Assembly (NCBI GenBank): GCA_030549495.1
Contig: JAUIRK010000081.1
Coordinates: forward strand, 186,001 to 250,000
Reading direction: 5' to 3'
DNA length: 64,000 nt
From: Nectonema munidae
Taxonomy: Eukaryota > Nematomorpha > Nectonematoida > Nectonematidae
The position numbers were made by a program, and so were the translations under genes. The notes beneath the pieces were generated by a model. It did no database searches, was not told where the DNA came from, and saw only the letters and a program-made list of their open reading frames with translations. This document shows, in pieces, positions 49,478-61,400 of this stretch (the stretch's first letter is position 1; each line of letters opens with the position of its first letter).

Positions 49478-52400
49478 CTAAAAATTAAGTGTACTAAGGA
49501 TAAAACGCATCGAAAAAGTGGATTAATGATATAGCCTAGATGAGTATGTATATTCAGCCATTCTAAAAAGAAGCCCTCTCAAATTTAATTAAAAGTATTC
49601 ATCATAACTGCCCAAATAACAAAACCTTAAAATTGAAGAGAAAAGAAGCACGAATTCTATCTTTCTCAAATTCTAACTCGCTCCGTATGCTAGAAAAAGC
49701 GACTCTGAAGTTTGCACCACACCAAAACCAACAAATCCATAAAATTTATACATAGAGCAAAATACTTGTGTAAAGGATGTGAAAATTGCGCTGAAAAGGG
49801 AAAAATATAGAAAATCGCAATATAGGATCTCACATAAAATTCTAACAGGTCCTGTATAATCGGAAGAAAAGTTTCTTGAAAACACATTCATATACCTCGG
49901 TGCATTCTTATCTGGATGCAGTGGCGTTGATTTACTTCTCATCGTGGTGGGGTTGTGAGTAATGACTTGGTTGCCATTCCAACTTTTATTGTCACTGAGA
50001 TGTACTAAGCTTTCAACATAAAGAACTCAACCCATTTTAAAACACAATTAATTGACTAATATATTTTATTAAATAGCCTGGAATCACGCTAAACCTCACT
50101 CATAGCAACCACCAATATCACTTCTGGTGGATATAAAACAAGGTCTCGTCCACTAGCACCAAATCACTTCTACCAACTCTCCCCATTTCCTTGCCAATTG
50201 AGGCGAGTTGGGAATGAAACATGCGATGCGATCCTTAGTTAGTGGGCGTTGAGTACAAACCTTCTCTTTAGTATTCGCCCACGTAAATATGCTGAAATTT
50301 TGTAAATAAAAAGGCTGAAAATTTTTAGTATTGAAAAATATCTTCTGAATAAACTAGCTACGATTTGGTTGTTTCTCTTCCCATTTTAATTTTACCTATC
50401 GTAAGTTTTTCGGGTTTGCTCCTCCATGAGATTTTAATTTGTTTTTAGAGAGTCGGCAAAAAAGTATGCTTGGAAAATTCTGCTTTAAACAATGAATACT
50501 TTCTTAAAGACTCAATTTTATGTTGAACACTTTTTTATGATTATTGATCACACCTTTTAATGAGTCTCTAGTGTCTTCAATTTCGAGGATTGATATGAAG
50601 CTTTAATAAAGCTATGAAATATCTCGGTTTGAGATGCCTAACACCTGATTTTAATCGTTGCCTAGCAAATCAAAAGTTGCCTGCAATGTAGAAGTATTGA
50701 TATTGTCAAAGCAACTACATCCAAAATAGTCTTGCTCAGGGGAGGCCAATCTCTTATTGGGGCGCGCCAAATATAGTGTTTTCTGAAGATGATGTGCGAA
50801 AATTTTTTATTCTTTTTCAACCATCCTACAATTTGTACTAAAAAGCGTAAACGTAGACCATTTTAATTTTTTTAAAGTCCACTTCAGTATATTAAAAATT
50901 ATATAAAAAAAATAGAAATATAAAATTATCATGGCTGAAAAAAAATTTTTTTTTTATACTTCAAAAAATTAATCTTATTATCGTTATTTATGTAAAAACA
51001 ATCATTTTTGGACTGAAGTTTTCTCTTTCTCAAAGACCTCTTATCAATGCGCCATTTTGAAATATACAATGCACAAGAGATCTAGGGACCTTGCAGAAAC
51101 TTGTATGATTACTGCCCGAGTGGGCGTTTCACCAAGAAATCGAAATAATATTAAAGACAATATCGCAAAAAGTACTACAGAACAAATCTTGTTTGTTTTA
51201 GTTTTTGAATAATCAATTGAAATATACATTTTTTGAACTTAAAATGAAAGCAACAAATGGAAAGAAGGTCGTTTCTGGTTTTAAGATAAATGGTTTGATA
51301 ATCTCCTGGTTGAAGAAGATCTTTCAACTCTTAAATCCCTACCTCTTGATCTGCATCTGAGGAGGCAAAAATTTTAATTTGCAATCGAACCACAAACAAC
51401 ACTAGATTAAGACTTGTAAACAACTCTACCTAAATATCTATGCTTTACGCCCATCATAATCACATCTTCTCAATGTGAAAGAACATGGTCTTGAATTTAT
51501 GAAAGCGAGGGTAAGATCATCAATCACGCATAAAGATCGTTAGGATTAATTTTATCCAGTAAACATAGAGCAATGGAAATCAGTGAGAAAGAAGGTGTCA
51601 TTAATTTCAACGTGAAGCACCTAGTAGAATCGCACTTCTGAATCTAGTATCTTTGTTAGGGAAAATACTCTGTCTTATTCGGTTTTATTTCTTTTAAGAT
51701 ATTTGTTATATTTACTTTTTTATTTTTTTAATATTTGCTTTTTTTCAAATACATTCGTGAAATAAATTTCCTTTGAATAATGATGAACTAAATAGTTTTC
51801 TGTCTTTTCGAGAGAAAACCTTTGAAACCCAAAAACCAGATGTATCAAAGCTCTTTGATTTTTTATCCCGCGTAGGGAGGAGCTGTTAAACAATATTTAT
51901 ATCAAATTTATTCTTATGGGTGTCCATTACATTCACTGGATATATAAAATGCATTTCTATTTTCAATTAATTCATTTTTTCTGCAATTTTCTTCATCGAT
52001 TTTATGAGGATTGAATATATCTCCATTTTTCGATCAGAGTCGTAGCACCCCACCCGTGATGAAGCTTCTGGGCCCCATGGCAAATTAATTGTTCTTCCAA
52101 AAATTTTGTTATCTTATTTTAAATTCAAAAGGAAAATAAAACATTTAGGTAAACGTGTAAAAAACTATATTAAATTTTCAATCAAAACATAAAACTTGAA
52201 AGAGAGCACGGTTTGGGTACGTATCCTCACATATTGAATATTTTAATATCTATGAAAAAAACATTTTTTTGCATTAAATGAGAGGATATTGAAATTTCCG
52301 GTTGTAAGACATTTTCAATGTTTTATACACACTTTTTAAAAATTGAATTCTTAGCTTATGAAAAAAATATACAATTTTAGCATCCAATTGTTCCTTATTA

Positions 52401-55400
52401 TCATGGTATAAAGATAGAAGCAAGATATTATTACCCTGATTAATAAAAAAGGAATTGTTCACTCATAATTTTTAAAATAGCAATTGGTCACTGGCGGATT
52501 TAAAAGGAGGTGGAACCGCCGTACGCCCCCCCCCCCTCCCCTAAAATTGCATTGCCAATTGCTTGAAAATTTTTCTTGATCTAATTCTTTTCGTATAACT
52601 CAAATATTATGATGATTTCTGCAACTCGTTTTTTAGATTCAATCTTTCTCTAAAGTGAGTAGCCTTAAAAGGTTTTCTTATCTTTCAATCGTAGTTAAGT
52701 GTGACACTTATTAATTTTATATTATCCAATTTTTTTTTGTTAATTTATTATTTAAACACATCAATTTTGAGTTCTAGTTTAGTAAAATCCCCAGCCCTCC
52801 TCCCACCCTAATGACAATTTCTAGATCCGCCCCTGTTGGTGACAGTTGTGTTAGTAAGTTGATTTAGGTCAATATAGTTAGCTAAGTTTATTTTTTTTCA
52901 ATAAATAATAAATTTATAAATTTTATTATCATTATTTTTTTTTAAATAAAATTTTGTTTTCAATAAAAAAAGTTATTATATTTAATATTTATACGATTTA
53001 TTATAATGCTGAACCGAAACGTTAAAGGTAAACGCCTTTTCTTAAATCAATCATTTCTATGTAAATAGATATAAGAAAATCACCATTCTAGAGCGAATTT
53101 GAAATTTAAAACTTTACTTAATGACTGTTGCTTCGGAGAACTCGATTCGCATCATAGCTTCAAAGACCATTCGAGTAATTGAAAGATATTTGGACCAGTT
53201 TATCCATATCGGAATATGGCGGATGTGAAAGCCTCCTAGAACTGTGTTGAATATTCCATACACTCCATAAACATTTTCCGCCAGGCGTATGTCTTTGAAT
53301 GCATTGCTCAGCATAAACGAAACAGCCTTATATGAACATAAATTTGCATTGAATAGCACAAAAAATTAAAAAAACGTCTTCTTAACCCGTTAACGCCCAT
53401 GTCGAATAGTCGACTTTACAAAATTAAAATCGTCTGCGTTTATCAAAGCTCTTTAATACAAATCTACTTTACATTAGATATCGTCTGATTATTCTGGTCG
53501 TTAACGGGTTAAAGTAATATTATAACTTCAAGTCCAGTTCCATAGGGTTATATTTAAAAAATTTCTTATATCTTTGGGTGAAAAATTGATTGAATTTGAT
53601 AGAACAAAAAAGAAAAAAATCACTTTACTGTGCTTTCTGGAAATTCAGAAAATATGTCATTACCTCCAAATAAATGATTTAAAGGTTCAGTTTGTAAAAA
53701 AATAAAACTTGTTAAAATTATTGTAATTGAAATTTATTTGTATATCGATCTTGGCCTTATGATATTGTACTGGCTGCTTTAAATAAATTGGGCTTTTGTA
53801 AATTTTGTTCGATTTAATCAAACTTTGGGTTCATTGCCCTAAATTTTTTTGCACTAAAAAAATTCAAATTTTTTTTTTCTGAAATATGATTCAAGAGCTC
53901 AATCTCTTTTTATCACGTTTCAAAAATTTGAAATTAATAACAAGGGATATAACAATTTTAATTGATATTGTCTTGCCATGTAGGGTCAATTGACACTGTT
54001 GGTTTGTTTCGTGGAAAATTATACATCATTATGTTATAAGGTAATGGATGTCTTCTATTTTTCATACCTTATTTATATACTCGTATCTTTTTTTAGAAGC
54101 AAGCTGCCAACCAGTCAAAATTAAGCTTGGTTTCCCTAATTGGAAGCTTTCGTGTCATAATTGTGTATATCTATCTCTAAGTTGTATTCAAAACATGAAG
54201 TATATCCTGTACTCAGCATTCCTAAAAGGAACATGATGTCTGTAAGGATGTATTTAGGATTAAAGATTAAATTCATGTCATTTCATAGCATAATATCTCT
54301 TATCCAGATAAATGTAAATATTTTTGAAAATATTTATAATAGCTAAAAAGTGTTTTTGAAACGAAAATGAGCAAAGGAAGTATCCATATAGCAATAAACC
54401 ACAAAACAATTCTTACATTCTTTGCCATATTAAACCTTTTTGTTTAAGTTTATTGAATAATAATCTTTTCCGATAATGAAGGCCTTCAATTTTATGACTT
54501 TTAGATATGATTCCACCTAGAATATCTAATTATTATATATATATATTACAGTAAAATTGTTAAACTAAAAATTCATAAAAATCACTAAAAAGTTTAGGCA
54601 ATTTATGAAATAACTGTTTACTTGTTTAAATTCTTCAATATCATTCATAAATTTTTTTTTATAGATTTCGTGTAATTACTTGGGATTTCATGAAATAACT
54701 AGTGAATTCTTGAAATAACTAGTGAATTCTTGAAATAACTAGTGAATTCATGAAAGTGCTAGATGAACAAATTCTCCACATTTTCACCAGTTTCATGAAA
54801 TTTCAGTTTTTAAGCAAATTAAATTAAGCAGTGAGTTATACCAACATTCGCCCAAGTTTTAAATATAAAAATGTAGCCAATTAAATTGTAGTAAGTTTTG
54901 AATGACAAACAAGTAATATAAGTACATAGCGAATTAAATTAAATTTAGTTAGACTGCTATATCGAGTAATTACAAAGAGAAGAATGCTGGCAAATAAACT
55001 TGCTTCTTATATTATTATAAAGCAAGTTCAAACATGAACTAACATTTTTAAACAAATACTCAATTTGACTTCTGATTGTTTACCTCCTGGTGAATTTGAT
55101 TGGTTACCTAACTAGCTATTATAATTAAATAACTATTTAACTAACCAACATTCTAACAAACAAACTTACTTCTTAACTTAAATCGCTAATAAATATTTAT
55201 AATTGTATTTATTAAGTTATTATTTTACATTTCAACTTATTCCTGAATATCAGAAATAAAATCACCGCTGGGCAAATCATCAGCGAGTCACACATTACAG
55301 GCTTCCAATAAAAAAATAAAGGTTTATTTTTAGTTTTATCTGTTAATAAGTCTATTTAGTTAACTCCGGAAGAAATTTTACTTTTAAATTAGTCAAATTT

Positions 55401-58400
55401 GTTACGGGACGCAATAAACATATGGCGTAAATGGAAAACGTATCTCTTACTTGACTAGTGAGAACGAGAAGCATGATGATTAGAGCAAGGTATATGTACT
55501 TCATGTACTCTTCCCGCCTATTGCTATGCACCATCCAAAAAACAATCGCATAATATATCGACGGCATAAAGAGAGATAAAGGCATTTCGCTAAGTATCTT
55601 TCCCATGTAGTATGATGAGACTCGGTAGTAGCCGCTACTTCTTTCCGACACAAAAATTTCGCGTTCCCTAGGAACTAGAAAGATTGAGAATTCAAGGGAG
55701 AAAGAAAAGTTATGTTTTTTATGTTCTTTCAGCGAAAGTTTCATTAACCACTCTGCTGATTTAACTCTCGTACAATCAAACAACACTTTTATATTCTTGC
55801 AATTCTTTATATCCCATTTTACCTCAAGTACATCAAATTTCACTTTAAAATAAAAGTTACATTTAAATTTTAGAAAGATCAAATTAACCATGAAAATTAT
55901 TAACAAAAGCAAAAATTCCATTTTTTACATTTTTTTATTTTTAAAATGAAAAGGTACTCGTTCAAAATTTTGTTCTTTGTGTATGCAATAAATTATTATT
56001 CACATCGTTAAAGCGTTTTAAATTGGGTCCATTTAATTTTAATGGTGTACTTAAAAATAGAAAACTTACCGAAAGTAAAAACAAGACACACTTAAAGTGA
56101 AGAGAACAAGATTAAAATAAAAAGCGTGGATATATTTTTAGAGTATTCGCTAAACAAAAATTCTAATGAAATCAATAAATTTAAATTTATACCATTACCT
56201 TTTTTATTATTATTTATGCCATATTTATACAGATTACATTTTCATGAAAGAAATTATTATGAATGCTAAATGTTTGTCATATTTTTTTAGGGGAACTTGA
56301 AAATTAGCTGGGGAAGGGGGGCTTGAGAAATATTTGGCGGGCTTGTGCCCCAAAATTTAATAGGTAGCGCGGGGTCTGAATGGTCCACAAGTAAAAAAAA
56401 TGTCATTTTTAGCCTAAATATCCAAAATTTTATAAATGTTTATTCGCCAAATTAAATTTTCACGAATTTGTGTTTGAAGCATAATTAGCGATATTTTGTT
56501 CTCAAGGAATTAAAGTACATTACAGAAATGGAAGAAGCCACATGTCACTGAAATTTGACGTACATTTTAGAATTACTCTTAAATAGTTTTTCTTCCAAAT
56601 TTCATTAAAATTTAATAATAATAATTAGGAGGAATTAAAATATTAAATATAAATAAACCATTTTCAACTATTTTGTGTTTAGTATATTTTCAAATTTCGT
56701 ATATCACGTTTGAAAAAAATGTTAAAATTTTTATCATTTTTAGTGTCATTTTTGCTAAAAAGGAAGTGAAAAAGTAAATGTAAAAATAGGGAAACATGAA
56801 TTTAACTTACACAAGTTGATTGATTGCCCCATGACGTAGAAGAAGATAACGGATATGTTGAAAAATGTCTAAAAAATATCACATTTATATATATTAGACA
56901 TTGTATATTCGTGAACATGTGTATATGATGATATCTAGCAGGAGATTTGTATTAAGAGCATTCGTAAATGCCGGCAATTTTATCTTGGCTATCCCATTAG
57001 ATCCCAGAAAAATAAGGCGAAATTTGAAATAAAACTACCTCAAAATCAAGAAATCATCTAAGTCCTTTAAAACGGACTATGGGATCTAATGGGTGAGTCT
57101 TGCCATTGACCGGCCAATATAAATATAAAATTATTGAGGATCTCTTATGACTCCATTTCAGTCAAGAGTGAGTGGAAAAACTTTAGAAAAAAACGAATAT
57201 TTACTATTCCTTCTCTATCTCTTAGCGAATTCAAGGTGTATGGAAGGTTGAGCCAAACCACACCCACAATCAAAGCAATGATGACGATGCGAAATAGGGA
57301 CCAGGGGTTGAGGTAGAAGTGCTTCTGCTGAATCAAGTTCCTCCACAAAAGATACTTAACTTGGCAGAAGAATGAAGTCTGCCACTCCACTCTTTCACTC
57401 TTGGCCACGAGTTCTTGACCTGCTTCTTGCCCAACTTCGCTCGGTCCAGGCTCTTGTCCCACACTCTTCATTTCCATTTCATTGACTTTGCCGTCCATTT
57501 GACAAGGCTCTTTGAAAATTACAAAAGCACATTTGTTCAAGTAAGGCTACTTTATGTCTTTTTGGAAGATTTGACTCCGGTACACTCAGACAATTTCACT
57601 TCTATACTAATTTTACTCGCGATATTCAAAAAAAGTTAGTTATTATAATTGTATTCATTATATTATAACACATTTTATTGAATATCCTGAGTGAAATTAT
57701 GGGCGTGGAGAAAAGTGATTGGGAAACAAATTACCGGTGACTATTTTGAATGATGAATAAGTAGGTAATACCTCTCGCTGTTTCATTTGCAAGCATGCCA
57801 ACTTCTTGAATTTCTGAGTATTCTCTTTAAAATAGTCAATAAAATTTTTTATGCAAATATAAAATTTAATACTTTTAGCAGAATCAAAACATTGAAATCT
57901 TTAATTTATTTATAATGCTAAACTATATTTTTTTACATTATTGAATGTCAAGAATTAGATCCATGCTCTTGATTTTATGATTGTAGGTTTTCTGTTAAAT
58001 TATATATTGTTGTTTCTCTAGTTTTTAACATTTAAGTGCCTTGTAAATCTGATCCGAAATTAGACTTCAAATTTAAATTCTTTGAAAACCCACGCTGAGA
58101 AGTCTTACAACAAACTGTCTAATGATAATATTCCTCAATAAAAAGTTAAAAAGATTAGGTTATATGAAAAAAATATCTAAATCCCTTTGCCTATATAATT
58201 TAATTATTATTACATTAGTAAAACATTGTCCTAAGCTTCAAATTTCTCACTAACCAAATTTGTTTTAAGATCTTTAAAATTTTTTATTTCATTTACTTTG
58301 GAAATTTCTTTCATAATGATCAAATCCAGACTATTGAGAAGATTTGTGTTATAGTTGATTTAAAAGCCCTAACTATGAAACCCTTTCAAGCAAGAAGGGT

Positions 58401-61400
58401 GTTGTCAGCATTTGATTGGGCATTCAAACACAAAAATATTTTGAGGCAAGCTTCCATATCGTTTTCATAATCGTATCTCCTTTTGAACCCTTGACAGCAA
58501 CTTATATATACAAAGCTTTAATAAGACCTATTCTTATTAAATATATAAGTATCAAATATATGACAGCTTTGGAAAAAGTACAGCGTTATATAACTAAAAG
58601 AATTAAAGGGCTCTAAAATTAAGACTCAAATTTTGTGCTTATCACTTCTGTCTTTCATATTTAAAAGAAATGGCAAGATCACAGTATACAACAGCATAAA
58701 TCAAAACATTCATATTAATCATGCTGTCTTACCCCCCCCCCTCCCCTCCCCCCATTTTCACGAAGAATTCAATGATCGCAGCAATATAAATTTATAAAAA
58801 GTAGACACAAAAAGGCTTCTGTAAAGATTTCTTTTCACACAGAATTATCAATGATTGGAACAGTTCCTCTCATCGTTTTTTAAATTAATTATTGGATTTA
58901 CTCTCTACAAAATCCCAAAATATTTGAACACCGGCAAAATTTTAATCTTTCAAAAAAATTGCAAAAAAATGGAGTTGAATTTATAGCAGAAGAAAACTAT
59001 TTCATTACGTGACCTAGACATTTGCATTCTTGAAAATCTTAATCTCTCTTCCAAACGTAATCAATATTTTTATCTTTTTGGTCTTAAAAGGAAGTGAAGT
59101 ATTTGCTAAGTCGTGTAATTTAAACACATCAAAATCTCCAACTTCAGACACAATATTGACTATGCATTTTTTAAAAACTTCTGAAAAAAGTTTTCGTGTT
59201 CCATATGTTAGGGCTTAATACTCAGAAAGATCTTTATTTAAAATTTTATGTTTCGTAATACATTTCAAAGTTTGAAATAATCGAATGCTCTTACCTCCTA
59301 GATAACGCCATTTTATTTTCCAAATTTTTGTGATATATTTCCAAGAAATCCTTTTCTTTGAGCTTTTCAACTATTACAGAGGAATTTGGAAATCAAATTT
59401 AGAATGCATTGAATAAAACTCACGGATGAAATCTGCAGGATTCGTTTGATAGTGACACGTAAATCCAATTTCTTCAAAGTATTCCATCGCAAGTTTGGTT
59501 GAGCCCCTGTATATTTGCTACAAAAGGATGGCTTTTGAAGAATACGCTAAACTTTGTGATAGAGATGAAAGCAACTCACTTCTCCATCCAAAAGCAAACA
59601 GAGTTTGTCGAAGGTATAAAAAATCTGTGTAGATGGTTGATGAATCGACATGATGGTGATGAGAGATTTCTCGATGCACAGAGCCTTCAAAAAGTTGGTG
59701 ACCTTTAACGCGATAGCTGAATCCAACCCAGATAACGGCTCCTAAATATTATACGTATATGCATTAATGTTACTGAATTTTAAAAGAAAATATATGAAAT
59801 TTATGAAATGAAAAAGTATATTTCCAATAGAAAATTTATTGCGATTATCAAGCATTCAAAAAAATGAATATCAATCTGAAAGATTTTAAAAGTTGGTTTG
59901 ACTTCATACCAACAAAAGTTAATGTTGAAATTTTGAAAGAAATTCTGATAGTTTATATGAGGAAACAGGCATTCTTGATTGTGGCCAAAGATCTCATTTG
60001 ATTAAACTAATTGTTACAATTATTCATTTTCTGATCAAAAGCATTTTAATTAAGATAAATACTATTAAGATTTTTTTAACAATATTGATTTCTTATATAG
60101 ATGATGTAAGTATAGAGAAAGAAAGCATTAAAAAATGCAGAAAGCGATACTTAAATTAATCTATTTTTGAATAAAAATCAAATATGTCAAATAAAGATAA
60201 ATATTGCTTTTTAGCAATCAAATACAAAATCAATAAATTCCCAGAAGCAAATATATTCCCACGAGTACAAATTAGTGTGGGATCCCGAGATCTCGCGCAA
60301 CCGTTTAAGAAACACTAGCATACTATAGCGCGAAAATAAATTAGTTACATTATTTAATTAAGTTAGTAAATCCTATTATACCTTAATAAGCTTAATTGGT
60401 ATTATAATTATTAATTTAATCTAAATGCTTTTTTGTTACAAAAATCCTTAAAATTTAGAAATTCCTTTCTTTTTTACTAAATGTAAGAATTTACTAAAGT
60501 TTCGAAATTTGAACAAAATAATCCTTGATGCTGGATCAGCAAAGACCTTATTGCATCAAAGCCAAGTGGCTAGCCAACGTCACTGTCGCCCTTAACTTTC
60601 ATATCTCTCCCTAACTTTTTCTATGTTTATGAAAATATGGCATTGTTCACTAATCAAATGGGTGAAATGAAGAGTTGCATTGAAAACCAAGTTAATTTTT
60701 AGATTTGATATTTGTTACATAAAAGAACATTTTTTACTTTAATAAAATTTATTTTTATTATTGAGAAAATAGAGCAAATTTAATCTTATTAAGTATAACT
60801 AAGTGAATAATGTTGTTATGGGCAAGCCTTTCTTTGAAAACCTGTTGCTGCCATTTAATTCTTGTAAGTTTCACTTTTTGTTACTTTGTTACTTATCAAA
60901 AAAAATTAATAAAAAAATGTTTTTTGTGGTATATATTTTATAGTGCTCTTTCAAGGAATGATTTTTAAATAAAATATTTTAATTTTTTAGAAGCTTGTGT
61001 TCATTCATAAAGAATATAAAACAAAAACTTACGTCAAGTATGAGGATCGAAGGTTCGTTGAGGAGTTCAATGGCAATGCTTGTTCTCTTTATTTCTCCTT
61101 CTGATAGACCTTTGGATATTGTGCCTCCCATTACTATACAAGCAAAAATATGATACAGATTTGTGAAAACGAAGGAATCGTACACTTGAAAGTAAAAATG
61201 TATGCGTGAATGGCCTTTCTGAAGGGTTTTGTTAAAGGGTAGATATAGTATGGAGAGAAACGTTATTCAACTCCAAAATATTCTTCTCATGGAATAGAAA
61301 CTTTAAATTTTACTTCGCCTTTACAGACATCTTGATTAGAGGACGTGATAAATATGGTAATGGATGAAGGAAAATTAAAATTTCTTGACAGTATGTAATT

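Larger units (their letters stand above)
53327..55450. other. ABCG intron, 2.1 kb
   Basis: Holds the piggyBac-type MITE (53382) and the 20-bp tandem repeat (54691). The rest is AT-rich with aactaacta-like phrases near 55085-55180. Confidence 0.8.

Noticed and set aside
59499-59708. Plus-strand open frame of 69 codons
   Set aside because: Antisense shadow of the ABCG D-loop/H-loop exons, whose minus-strand translation matches the family.
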